Positions 27,299-38,323 of a stretch of 64,000 nucleotides of DNA are shown here, piece by piece; position 1 is the stretch's first letter; every line of letters starts with the position of its first letter. This stretch comes from Caenorhabditis elegans. Taxonomy: Eukaryota; Nematoda; Chromadorea; Rhabditida; Rhabditidae. The DNA lies in assembly GCF_000002985.6 (NCBI RefSeq), contig NC_003279.8:7564001-7628000 (forward strand), read 5' to 3'. The translations under genes were made by a program, and so were the position numbers. The notes below the pieces were generated by a model. That model saw only the letters and a list, made by a program, of their open reading frames with translations. It had not been told where the DNA came from and did not search any database.

Positions 27299-30200
27299 AT
27301 GAATGTTCCCAGCTATGAAATGTGTAGGGATCTTAACTATAGGAAAGAAAGAGGAAAATATGGTGATGACTTTCGATTCATGTTGTGAGTTTTCATACAC
27401 GGATTTCTCAAATTTAAGATTAAATTTACAGGCGTTCTGAGTTTCGAAACTCGCTTTGTCATCAATACTTTCCATACAATCGACAAACTGCACGAGCTCT
27501 TCTCAAAGATAAACATGTGATGTTTATCGGAGATTCACGTATGTTGCTTTAATTTCAGAATCATCGGAATTTAATTTTGAAGTATCAAATAGAAATTGGC
27601 TTGAGCTCATCATCTTTATTACGGAATTTCAAGACATTTTTGGCATTAAACAATAAATGAAGGAAACAAGTAAAATTTGCATCCCTCATCGATGAGCTCA
27701 TCGTTATGATTTCAATTTCATGTTCAAACATGTTCAACTAATACTTTTCAGTAATCAGAGCAATGTACAAGGATATGGTTTCCCTTATTACGAGTGGAGA
27801 CATTTGCACTGTCAATCAATTGCGTGTTAGCAGTGAAGATACGTTTTTGGGTGATAGACATGTAAATGAGAAACTTCAAATTAATGTTTTAATTTTTATT
27901 TTATTCAGATTGATTTTCTCAAGCTCGAAGCGAACAGAGTTTTCCGGCAAGCACGAGAATTCAGTTCAAATCGTCAACTTATTCAATATTATTTTACGAA
28001 TCGAGCAATGAGAGAGGATCTCGAAAAAACATGTATGATGATCGAAGCAACTGATGAAAGACCAGATGTTGTTGTAATCAATTCGGCAATTTGGGATGTT
28101 TCCCGTTTTCCAGGAAGATTTACTCAATCTTGGCATTCAAGAGATATGGATGATCTTCTAGAAGAGATTAATGTTGTCGATGAGTATTTTAATCGAATCG
28201 CTATGTTTTGTCGCAGAATGAGGGTTCTTCTGCCTCCATCGTCTACGGTAAGATTACAAATTTTTTGAACTTCAGAAATCACTGAATAATTGTTATTTTC
28301 ATTACTCAATCCACTAAAGGTGGAGTAGAGTCATTTTTAATTTTTTTATAACTGTAAAAAAGTTATATATGTTTTAAATTGTTTTTTTTAACTTGCAATA
28401 ATTTTTATTTCCGAATTTCTCCCTAATAATTAGCATAAATTTGACATATTTACGTTTTCCGGCTGAGTTTTTTTTCTTGACTTTTTCTTTAATATTTTAA
28501 GTAAAAAATTCTTGTTTTTAAATTTTAAAGGCAGTTTTCCGTATTTAAAACTTGAAAACCCAAAAGAACTTTGTCGGAAAATCTATAATTAAACATGAAT
28601 TTAAAATTTTATAGCTTCAAATTGACAATCGATGTTATGCATCAATTTTTTTTTAATTGTTGAAAAAAACACTCAGTATACTGAGTGTTTTTTTGTAGGA
28701 AAACGCTCTCATAAAATTTTTCTGCAAAATTGGAATCATTAAAAATTTATGAAAATTTAATAAATTTCTTACGGTTATATTTGGCCATTACGACCATTTT
28801 TATTAATTTAAAGCAAAATTTAAAAAATTCCGAAGATAAGCATTTTTCTAAATTTAATTTATTTATTTGAGGTCATCTGGGTGCTCATGCCTCCACCAGG
28901 AACTCCCGAAACAACCAATGGATTTATTGCTCTCAATCAATTGACATTCAATGAAATTAGAGTTAGACTATTGGAAGCCAACGCTCGAGCTGCTCAAATT
29001 GTCCGAGAAGCTGGATTTGATGTACTCGATTTGTCTTTTCACTTCAGGCTATCCAATTTTCAAGCTTTCCGAATGTTTGTTTTTTTTTTAAATTATACTT
29101 CTGGGAAATATTTCTAAATGTCAATATTTTTAGTAAAGATGGTGTACATTTCAATACAATTGCCACTCGTTTCATGAATCAACTTCTTCTTGGACATCTC
29201 ACAACTGCATGGCATTTAACTGATTTAGTAAATAGAAAGTGGCCGTTGACTACAAAGAATCAAACGTAAGGTTTTTGTGTTTTTGAATATTTATTTAATG
29301 TTTGTTTCAGAAATATTGAACTCCTGCATTGTGCAACCGAGTTCCTCGAAAAATGTGATAATGGAAAGCACAATAACGAAATTTTACATGTAAGTAAACA
29401 TTGAATTTTTAATTTTTTATAGAGACATTGTATCAATTTTTAAAAATTATTTACCAGATACTATTTGTTTTTTTTTACTTCGAATTAAAAATAATGTTTG
29501 TAATTTTAAAAAATTAAATTTTCCATTGGCACTCATCAAAAACGTTGAAATGCTATGTAGCACAATAGGGGTGCGAAACAATTCCAAAATTAGTTTATTC
29601 TCATAAGGAATTATCGTATAAAATATTTTTAAAAAAACAAGTGGGATTTAAATGTATTGCAATGAAATTGTGATTTCTTTCAGCAAAATCTACGTGCCAT
29701 GTCTCTTGATCAATGCGAAATCACTTCATCTCCGGGTACAAGTGAGAATCCGAATAATTTGGAATCATTGGATCACTTGCTAAGAGTTTTACTCTTTTTC
29801 GGAAAATTTTACGAGCGAAGTCAACAAGATGCGAGTGTTCACGAAAGAGCGTTTGCCGGATCTCTTCCTTACGAGTTGTCCAGATTCTCACATAAGGATT
29901 TAGAAAACATTTCTGTTATGGTATATTGAATTTTTATTGAAGCTTACTTATTTAGATAAACGCACGGATTTATTCAGATGGGTCTCGACGCGCAGAGTAT
30001 TTTTTTTGAGTTTTTGCGACAGCCTCATATATTTTCATCGAATTTTTCCATAAAATTTTTAGCGAAGTTTGTCATTTTCTGTTTAGTTTTCAAATTACAG
30101 TTTCAAGAAACTATCATAAACTTTTCTGTGCCCATTTGAATAAATTCGTGAAAATTTCCGGAAATTGGAAAAATAAAATAAAAAAATTTCAAAAATTATC

Positions 30201-30702
30201 CATATTTTTGATCAAATTTTTTATTTTCATGTTTATGCTGATGAAAAAAAAACATTACCAAAAATTTAAAATTTTGTTCGAAATATTAAAAGACCGAAAA
30301 TCGAACAATTTTCGATATCTCAGAATGCGTAAATAGAAAACCGATCGGCACCCTTGATTAGAATACGGGCACAAGATGCTTTAACTTCATTACATGAAAT
30401 TGGAATTTTTCAGATCAAAAATGCTTGTGAAAACTGGAAAGGTAGAACAGTGGGTCTGCGAGTAGCCACAAGCCAGAAGCGAATCCATGAAGGTGTAAAA
30501 AAACCAGCACTTCTACCAAATCCTCATAATGGACCAACTCCGGGTCATTTTATAAATGGCAATAATCCTTATAGAGTTCGTATGATGCATATTTTAAATT
30601 CTGAATTCATTCTAATTTCAGATCGCCGACGCCAGTCCACCTTCGTCAAGTCAGTATCGAAAACGACGTCGCTTCTCCGGATCTCGTCACGAATATCGTT
30701 AA
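27299..30702 (+). CDS. PC-esterase (GDSL/SGNH) domain protein, PCED1/FAM113-like
   Basis: Exons: 27299-27384, 27432-27538, 27752-27861, 27909-28247, 28872-29074, 29134-29265, 29311-29389, 29684-29920, 30414-30575, 30622-30702, giving 511 residues. The literal GDSL motif (MFIGDSLIRAMYKDMV, residues 62-65) provides the nucleophile Ser, and DGVH (Asp284, His287) supplies the distal catalytic pair; NSAIWDVSRF is the block III Asn region. This order matches the PC-esterase family of PCED1A/B, thought to modify cell-surface or polar substrates; the true substrate is unknown. No signal peptide is seen, so it is probably cytosolic. The C-terminal ~200 residues are less conserved and end in a basic tail (YRKRRRFSGSRHEYR). 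The exon at 28872 uses an odd TTATTTGAG acceptor. Two acceptors lie within 20 bases before the ATG, and the gap from the previous gene is 125 bases. Confidence 0.9.
28663..28694. repeat. Perfect 32-bp palindrome in an intron
   Basis: AAAAAAACACTCAGTA at 28663-28678 is followed at once by its exact reverse complement (28679-28694). It lies in the 624-base intron 28248-28871 of the PC-esterase gene, which is otherwise AT-rich and includes a degenerate GTGGAGTAGAGTC repeat near 28319. No loop separates the arms. Confidence 0.8.
29963..30150. mobile_element. Short inverted-repeat element, copy 1
   Basis: An ACGGATTTATTCAGATGGG end at about 29965-29983 matches the complement of the other end (CCCATTTGAATAAATTCGTG, 30131-30150). 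The unit (about 190 bp) is in the last large intron of the PC-esterase gene. A related element is at 31068-31280. Confidence 0.65.
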
Positions 30703-31067
30703 TCTATGTGTACAATGTGTTCCCAACGGGTGTTAAACAGTTACATGTAATATGTCTCAGGCTTTTTACTCCGAAATTTTATTTCCCAACATTTTACAAA
30801 CCATTATTTGGTGTAAAATTTTATTTAATTGTTTTCAAATTCTTAAAAATTACTAGTTCCCGTTCAAACTGAACAAGAGATAATAGTAATTTTAATTATT
30901 CATTAATGAACTCACAATTTGTCAGTTTCTTTAAAAACTCAATTGTGAAGAATGATTTTTCCTCGTAAATTCGAAAAAAATACTTGGAACTGCTCAAATC
31001 TTAAAAAATATTTGAAACACAATTTTTCTAACTTTCTATTTTTAATTTAACATGTCTTCTAAAAGGC
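30703..31067. other. 3' region of the PC-esterase gene
   Basis: After the TAA at 30702 the sequence is AT-rich with no further coding signal. No clear AATAAA is seen close by. Nothing else can be supported. Confidence 0.4.
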
Positions 31068-31280
31068 TCACAGGCTTATTCAGATGAGTCTCGGTGCACA
31101 AAAATGTATTGTAGTTTTGTGCCTGCTTCCTCGGATCTTTTCCATGTAAAAGATAAAATAAAAACGAGGAAACTTTCATTAAAAATGCCAGGAAAATAAA
31201 CGAAGCTGCCGCAAAAATTAAAAAAAAAAGAATACCATAAATTATAATGCGTGCCGAGACCCATTTGAATAAATGCATGC
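31068..31280. mobile_element. Short inverted-repeat element, copy 2
   Basis: GCTTATTCAGATGAGTCTCG (about 31073-31092) is the imperfect complement of the right end (CGAGACCCATTTGAATAAATGC, 31255-31276). It is the same family as 29963-30150 but with a different interior. No coding capacity. Confidence 0.7.
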
Positions 31281-31864
31281 GCCTTTCAGATCGCATGTCA
31301 AAATCTTATAAACGTACGATAACAACTTTTAAATTGTGCTAAACTTTCCTTAAAAATATAAATTTTCCGAAAAAAAAGAAAATTATACAGAAGAAAGTTA
31401 TAGCTAATAGATGAAATCAATTAATGAACCTTCTTAACTTGATCTCAAAGATCCCTTCCATGGAATAGAACGAAGAAGTCATTCTCATCATCTTCCTTCC
31501 AACTTCTCCACCACTCAATGACTACGTCGTACCTCTATACTCTCTTCGTTTCATTCACTATCTTCATTCTCCACATCTGTCTCTCCACACATAACACTTT
31601 CGCAGTTAGCCTCCTCGCGGTGAATTGTCATCATTTTTGTCAGCGTGCTGTGCAGAGACTTTGTTTTCTATAGACACAGAGATCGGCTACGCGTTCATCT
31701 TTTTTTTTCGCCTGCTGGAATTGTTTGAGTTTCTTGTGAGTGTTTGTGTGTCTCTCTAATATCATCATGTGTTTTATCGAATATTGATTTTTCGTTTCAA
31801 TTCTTTCGGAGAACGAGTGAAAGACGCGTGAATTGTTTCGCTTTCTGCGTCTACACCGAGCCGG
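31281..31864 (+). promoter_or_regulatory. Distal upstream region of wdr-23
   Basis: A pyrimidine-rich, CG-containing block at about 31480-31860 stands out against AT-rich flanks and precedes the first candidate exon at 31865. It is a likely promoter. No TATA box is clear. Confidence 0.45.
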
Positions 31865-31885
31865 ATGGGAAGCCCTGAGGTTCCC
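31865..31885 (+). CDS. wdr-23: Candidate alternative first exon of wdr-23 (distal)
   Basis: ATG GGA AGC CCT GAG GTT CCC is followed by a GTAAGG donor. The phase is 0, so it can join the common exon at 34296 and give an N-terminus of seven residues (MGSPEVP), total about 524. Evidence is phase and donor only. Confidence 0.4.
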
Positions 31886-32175
31886 GTAAGGGTCAAAACG
31901 AACATTTATTCAATTAAATGATGATATTTAATATAGAATCAGTGCCTATTCATGTGAAAGTAGTTTGAGATTTCCAATCTTTTTATCTAATAACATTGTT
32001 TGTTAATTATGCAACTTCACAAAAGTCACGTTATCAGATGATCACGTGTTTTAGTGATGCATAAAGCAAAAAAAGAATTTATTGAATAGTTTTCTGAGCA
32101 GTTCGTTTAAAATTACTCTTATAATTAAGAATTTTCAAAATGGTTGTTTTCACTTTCTCAGTGGGCGGAGCCTAC

Positions 32176-32682
32176 TTAAGAGGCAAAGGCATCTAATTCT
32201 TGTGGAAATTTTCGCAGTATCAATAAGAAAAATATACAGTAGATATTATATTTAGAGACTTGAATTTCCTGCTCTACCAATTTCTTGTTTACCACTTTCT
32301 CCTGCCTCTTTCTGATTTCCTGCTTAGTCGGTGCTTCCCAGTAGTCAGCCATATCAACCCTATCATTCAAGTCTCCCTTATTAATTGTCATCAATTTCCC
32401 TCTTTACTCGTGTTTTGATGACAATCCCTCACTCATTCACATTCAACCGTCTGTAGTTTTGTGTGTGCTGACAAAATCTGAAAAAAAACTTGTTCTCTCG
32501 CTACAGTGCTTCGCCCTATGCTCGAATGGGCAACTGGATAACGTCGACGTTCCTCCGATTTGATCTTTTTCAACGTCATCAGCCCAACCGATTTCTCGAA
32601 TATACAAGAGGTAAGCGAGAAGAGGAAGTGAGATGCTAGTCACAAAAACTACAAACCACATGTTTTCAGTCCAACACAGCAA
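32176..32682 (-). other. Antisense coding-like ORFs under the wdr-23 first exon
   Basis: On the minus strand, two open frames read like protein. 32662-32443 includes MWFVVFVTSISLPLLAYLLY, a membrane segment, then REIGWADDVEKDQIGG. 32394-32176 includes ADYWEAPTKQEIRKRQEKVV, a charged helix, and ends DAFAS at TAA. They could be two exons of one small membrane protein (layout somewhat like PET100), but I could not find a convincing intron joining them. The first overlaps the plus-strand wdr-23 exon 32526-32610. Confidence 0.3.
32518..32541 (+). promoter_or_regulatory. Seven-codon uORF overlapping the long wdr-23 start
   Basis: After a CTACAG acceptor (ending 32506) the first ATG, at 32518, opens a frame that stops with TAA at 32539-32541 and overlaps the main start at 32526 in another frame. 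It could lower translation of the long isoform. Confidence 0.5.
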
Positions 32683-35600
32683 CCAAAGTCCGGCGTATTC
32701 CGTGCGGACAGCTGCAGAAATCGTGGCTCATCAAAGGATGAAACCGGTAGGTTTACTTGATCCATAGGGATATAATATGAAGTTAAGCGAAATTTAAAAT
32801 GCTTTTGCAAAATTAACATTTATAAAATGTCTATTCATTGAAAATATAAACTCAAATTAAAAGCAAATTATCCTGAAAATCAATAAATAAAAATGTGTAG
32901 CGAACACATAGTATGTTGTGTCGTCATTTGTCATCACAAAACATACAAAAAATCAACTGATTCTTCCGCAAGTGGGTGGAGCCTGACAGCCCGATCGCGC
33001 CAATCGAAGAGGCGCAGACGGGCGACCTGTCTTCTCTGATTTCCCTCTTACACTCTCATTCTCTCAATTTTTACCGCGCCTCCCTTCCTTTTAGGCCCAA
33101 ATTTTGCTACATTTCTCTAAATTAATATTATTTTTGTCTGAAAAAACGAATCTTCATTTCGTATTCAACGTCTATGCCTTACAAAAGACATTCCTCTTCA
33201 AATCTGAAAAGGGTAAGCTTTGTTGAGTAAACCAATAAAAAAAATGATGCGGAACTTTGTGTTCACTAGAGTGTAGTAATCGGCGTCAATCGATTGACGA
33301 GAAACTGGTTTTTTTTAATCGAGATCGTCTAAATTGTTTTGTTTCTTCCTTCGTTTCCTTTGAACTTTTGATCTTTGGATATGACCAAGATTTATCAGGA
33401 ATTGATAAGAGTGGATTCTATTTGAAAAGTATGTAGTTTCATTGTTTGAGTTGATGATTTTATAATGAATGCAGTATAGTTTTGTTATTTCGAAATTTGA
33501 TAAAAATTATAAATTAACAGATAAAGACTTCGACTTTCGCTAAAAATTCCATATTTTGCTCTATTTTAGCGGTCTAGCTTTTATCAGAAATAATAAAAGA
33601 AAATATATATGAAGCTACAGATAAAATAATCATATACATAGTTCCGTGTTGAAATTGCTCTATAGTCATTTGATTTCTGCAAATTTAAGCATATTTTGTA
33701 GGGATGATCATTTGAAGCTTTCTGAAAAAAAAAATGATGACAAACTTCATCTCACTGAACTTTAAGCTCAACATTAAAGATCATTTGAATTGGTTTGTAC
33801 TATAAGTTCCATTTTTAAAAAGAAGATTTGTCAGAATTTTTGATGACTTTGAGATTTTGGGGGACTTCAACTATAAAAGCCTACAATTAAACTACGAATC
33901 ATACAATTCCCACCATTTATTCAAGAATTCTGACTACAAACCATGAAGTCTTCTTTTCGTTTTATGCAATTGGTGACCCATGATGACAATTCGCTCCCCC
34001 TCGACCTACAGTAACCGCCCGTTGCCTCCCGTGGCTCCACCCTCCTCCTTAACACATTTTCCCGATGTTTAGGAGCATTTTGATGAATTTTTAGAAATTT
34101 CATTTCCTTCTTACAAACTAATTCGATTCGTAATTTGAAATTCAAGTAAACTGACTGACGCAACACGGGTCTTCTCTTTCATCACTCAACACGCACATTC
34201 ATTGGTCACGTGTGAAATACAACAATGCAAAACTAGCAAATGATCTGTTCACTAAATGATATTGTTCGAGTATCTAACCTCATTTTTAATTTCAGAATCA
34301 CAGCAATGACAGTGACACAGACTTCTCGTCGGACGATGAAGGATGTCCGAAGATGACACCACATGAGGAGCAGCAAATGTTTGAAAGGGAACAACATATT
34401 GCATTTAGTGGAAGATGTCATATTGGAGATCCGGAGGTTTGTTTCAATTTCAAAAAAAAAGATTTCAATATTTTATTGAAATTTATATTTTGTAGAAAAA
34501 GAGTCGAATTTTACTAAAATCTGAAAATTTTTTGAAAAAAAACCCACAACATCCCTATGTCATCACAATTACCAAATTTCATAGTCAAACAAAATTCAAA
34601 AAAAAAAAAAAAAAGAATTACATATATATTCAAATCCACAAGAATCCACATGAGTGCCCTCGAATTCTTCTAGAACCGATATTACGTATTAATCCACATA
34701 TTGGACTAGATTCGTGCGGCAAGTAGAGAAATCTTCAAATAAAAATCAACCATTTTTCAAAGTCTCAAAGCAAAAAATGACGGATCTTCTGCAATACATC
34801 ATCAATTTTCTGGATTTACAGAGTTGCACCCAACTTCGTAATGAAATTAATTCTCGTTGTGGTCCACGTCCATCAACATCGAATAATATGGAATTCATCC
34901 TCAATCGAGACCTTCAAAAACGTGGAACATCGATCTCAAACCCGCGAACTGTTGCTCGTGTTCTCAATTCACATTTACCAAATCAGAAGCGACGTGTCGA
35001 TCGAGTAGCGACAAAATCATTCTGCACGCAATATATTCAAAATGGAACGAAAATCGTGGTGGCAAGTCAGGGTGAGATATTTTTGATACGAATTCCCAAA
35101 AAAACAATTTAATATTTCAGACGAAAAGATTCGATTCTACCAAAGAAATCCAGACAAGTCGAAATACAGATCAAAATATATGAAATCTGATGAACTTCGT
35201 GTTGATCAATGTGGTTGGTCGATTCTTGATACAGCGATTAGTCTAAATGGAGATTTAATTGCTTATGGAACATGGAAAGATGCAGTTTTTGTTGGAAAAC
35301 TCGACTTTACGGAAAGACAAAATATCACATGGTTTCCAATTGATTTGAATGGAGAACCAGGAAGAGAGTGAGTACATTTCACAGCAAAAAATAATTGTAT
35401 TAGTACAATAAATTTGATTTTTCAGTCACTGTGCAGTCTTTTGTGTGAAATTTTCGGATAGCAGTGAACAAATCGTGTGTGGTACATCACAGTATTCAAT
35501 TCACGTATTTGACGTCGAACAACGGCGGCGGATTCGTACAATTGTGAATGCTCACGAGGATGATGTCAATTCGGTGTGCTTTGCGGATCTTGGATCAAAT

Positions 35601-37903
35601 TTGATATATAGTGCAGGAGATGATGGACTTGTAAAGGTATATTTCTTTGAATTGTTTCGAGAAATCTTCAGAAAATCCTAATCTGTGATTTTTTTAATCA
35701 AAAGTCATTCTGAAATTACCAAGACTAGAAAGTTTGCTCCAAAAATACTGTACTCGGTCTCGACACGATACTTTTAAATGAAATTCAGAAGCTGTGCGCT
35801 TTTAGAGAGTACTGTAATTTCAAACTTTTGTTGCTACGGAATTTTAATCGATTTTTCATAATTTTTCTTTCGATTTGTTACAATTTATGTGTTTTTCAAA
35901 GTAATGCACAAATTTTTATCGATGAGACAAATCGATGAAAATCGATGAAAAATCGATGAAAATTCCGCAGCAACGAACATTTTAAGGCAGGTACCGTATC
36001 TTTTGCGCGAAATTTTGCATATAAAAATTTATTCAAAGTTTCTCAACATGACATTGCTTGCATGCCATTTTGTCATTAAACCCAGAAATGTGTATAAAGT
36101 TCCAATGATGACAAATCCGTATCAAAAAAAAGTTTCTAATTTTTGATTTAAAGGTATGGGACAAACGTGCATGGTCAGATGGAGACGTAGAGCCTGTTGG
36201 AGTATTTGCTGGACATCGTGACGGAGTGACACACGTGGATTCTCGACAAGACGAAAGATATTTGTTGAGTAACAGCAAAGATCAAACAATCAAAGTTTGG
36301 GATCTTCGAAAGTTTTCGAATATGTCAGGAGTGGTGAGTTGAAAGAAATGTTGAAATTATTTCGATGTAGATACAACAATAGTCTTGTATTGTTTTGTCT
36401 CCGTTTATAGGAAGCTACACGTGCGTGCGTTCAGAGTCAACACTGGGACTATCGATGGCAGCCTGCACCACCTGGATTATGTCAACCTGTTGCCGGAGAT
36501 ACGTCTGTTATGACACTACGTGGACATAGTGTTCTGCATACATTGGTTCGAGCGAATTTCTCACCGGAAAGCACTGGACGGCGGTATATTTATACGGGAT
36601 GCGCCAGAGGCGAAGTTGTTGGTAAGTCACAGGTTACTTTAAAAACTCAGAATTGTCACAAAAAACGAAAAATCGTGGAAGGACTTTAAAAAACGCGATA
36701 TTCCAACTCTTTCCTATCTTCATTTTTGAATTCACTCCAAAAAGAAATGCCAGTCCAATCAGCGATTTCCACCGCCCATTTTTGAACCAAGCTGAAAATG
36801 TTAAATTGGAAGTGTTCTCCATTGTGGCAAATTCAAACAGAAATATTATTACCCAGACGTGAAATTTGCGATTTTTGGACCAAAAATACAGTAGCCCGGT
36901 ATCACCTTTCTTATGTTAAATACAATCAGATATGCGCCGTTAAAGGTTACTGTAATTCCAAACTTTCGTTGACTTTTCATACTTTTTCTCACGAAATTAA
37001 AAATTGCTTCTATTATTTCTTAATTGAATTGTTTTTTTATCGAAAAGCTCGACGAAAATTCGCGTCTTGGTAATAGAAACAATTAGAAAATTGCAATTAT
37101 TAGAGTAGTTTCTCTTTCGTTTTTTTTGTACCATTTCAGCGAATCAGAATATTTTCGACTAATTAAAATAAATTTTCCGATTGATAGTACCCCACTTTTG
37201 AAACTGTTATTTATTTTTTTGTAGCAAACCAAATTGATCAAAAAATTTAAAGTTTAAGTATAAAATTCAATGTTTTTCAGTATACGACATAATGAGTGGT
37301 ACAGTGAGCCGCCGCCTGAAAGGTCATACAGCTGTGGTTAGAGAATGTGATTGGCATCCAACAGAGAACGAGATTGTTAGTAGTGCGGTAAGTTTTTGAT
37401 CTGTGTTTTGCTTTTGTTGTGGATCACAAAGATCACTACGACCGCATGTTTTCCCCATTTCTTATTTGTCATCATTTTTGCATTGGCGGGCGTTGGTCTC
37501 GTTGTTTTCGCCTGAAAAAGCAGGATTCTGATTTATAATTGGACTGACATTTAGTAGTGGGGCTCAGGGAAGAAACCATAATTAGTATTTTCGAATTGTG
37601 TAATCTTCAAAATATATACCTTAGCCTTACATGAAAGACTAATTACTTTAAGTTGATTACAATTTGTCCCCTTATCTAATTAATTCAATTTTTCAGTGGG
37701 ACGGAGTGACAACAGTCTGGACATGGGATGAACGTCAGGAAGGAGTCATTGCACCATACGATCATCCCAATATTTCTCAGTTTGGCGACGAAGATTCGTG
37801 TGATGAGCTCTTCCAACCTGTCAAAAAACAATGCCGTCGTCAACGAAAAACCATGTCTTCACGTGGACATCCGTGCTCATCGAGCAGCATCTCTCAAAAT
37901 TAA
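32526..37903 (+). CDS. wdr-23: WD40 protein WDR-23 (DCAF11 homologue), CUL4/DDB1 substrate receptor
   Basis: Substrate receptor of the CUL4-DDB1 ubiquitin ligase that drives turnover of the stress factor SKN-1/Nrf. Long-form exons: 32526-32610, 32670-32746, 34296-34436, 34822-35071, 35121-35367, 35426-35636, 36154-36333, 36411-36621, 37281-37387, 37697-37903, total 571 residues. At least six WD repeats are visible, with GH...WD signatures (VFDVEQRRRI; VWDKRA; IKVWDLRKF; VYDIMSGTV; WDGVTTVWTWDE). An acidic patch (DSDTDFSSDDEG) precedes them. The long form starts MGNWITS, a good myristoylation context; it is reported to be mitochondrial while the short form is nuclear. Alternative first exons at 31865 and 33174 join the same exon at 34296. 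The fourth exon start was set at TTTACAG/AGT because it gives 571 residues; an acceptor 51 bases earlier would add 17. Confidence 0.95.
33174..33212 (+). CDS. wdr-23: Alternative first exon of wdr-23 (proximal, short isoform)
   Basis: ATG CCT TAC ... AAA AGG, 13 codons (MPYKRHSSSNLKR), ends in phase 0 at a GTAAGC donor and can join 34296, giving about 530 residues. The N-terminus is basic, which fits a nuclear form. GC-rich DNA with GTGGGTGGAGCC (about 32976) lies 200 bases upstream and could be its own promoter. Confidence 0.6.
35738..36018. repeat. Fold-back repeat, copy C, in a wdr-23 intron
   Basis: Shared core GAGTACTGTAATTTCAAACT at about 35807-35826 and inverted partner CCGCAGCAACGAACATTTTA near 35966. 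Near the middle a short ATCGATGAAA unit is repeated three times (35935-35962). Limits are approximate. Confidence 0.75.
36852..37070. repeat. Fold-back repeat, copy D, in the next-but-one wdr-23 intron
   Basis: It starts CCCAGACGTGAAATTTGCGA and ends AAATTCGCGTCTTGG at 37070, an imperfect inverted pair also matching copy A. It is flanked by TTA on the left and TAA on the right. The inverted core arm is missing, so this copy has an internal deletion. Confidence 0.75.
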
Positions 37904-38323
37904 GACTTGTATTTACTCTGAGAACTTGTAAAATTTGATTTATTTGAAACTAGGTTTCTTTTTTCTATTACTTGTTTCATCCCATCCATTTTTGTTCTCA
38001 AGCCTTTCTTTTATTTTACCTTTCCCCATCCATTTCCCCCAAAAGTTACGGTAGGCTTCTCGAAACGACTCGCCATTTCATTGATTCATTTGATACGGAG
38101 TTTGTACATAATAATGCGGTTATCTTTTATCCCCAACCAGTCAAATTTCCCAATTTGTTAAGAATATAATTATATATAGATCATAATAAATAATTAAACA
38201 ACCAAATATTAAAAAAAAATCATACTTTTGCTTTGAGCAACTTGCGTCACACTAAAATCATCATCAAGCAACTTTTAACATTTTTAAAGCATTAGTTTTC
38301 CTTATCAGTTATAGTCTCTTGAA
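37904..38323 (+). other. wdr-23 3' UTR and intercistronic region before aex-1
   Basis: An AATAAA at 38185-38190 should set the wdr-23 poly(A) site. About 105-120 bases later TTATCAG ends at 38308 (and TTATAG at 38314), just before the aex-1 ATG at 38324. This spacing is that of SL2-type operons, so wdr-23 and aex-1 may be co-transcribed. No TATA or GC-rich promoter is seen between them. Confidence 0.5.

Larger units (their letters stand above)
32155..32990 (+). promoter_or_regulatory. Two GC-box-like sites flanking the wdr-23 long first exon
   Basis: GTGGGCGGAGCC at about 32161-32172 and GTGGGTGGAGCC at about 32974-32986 differ by one base and lie upstream of the two main alternative first exons. 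They resemble Sp1/KLF sites. Whether they act is unknown. Confidence 0.35.

Noticed and set aside
34771-34821. Earlier acceptor adding 17 residues to the fourth wdr-23 exon
   Set aside because: The acceptor (CTCAAAG) is weak, and the TTTACAG site at 34821 gives 571 residues, which matches my recall of the protein.
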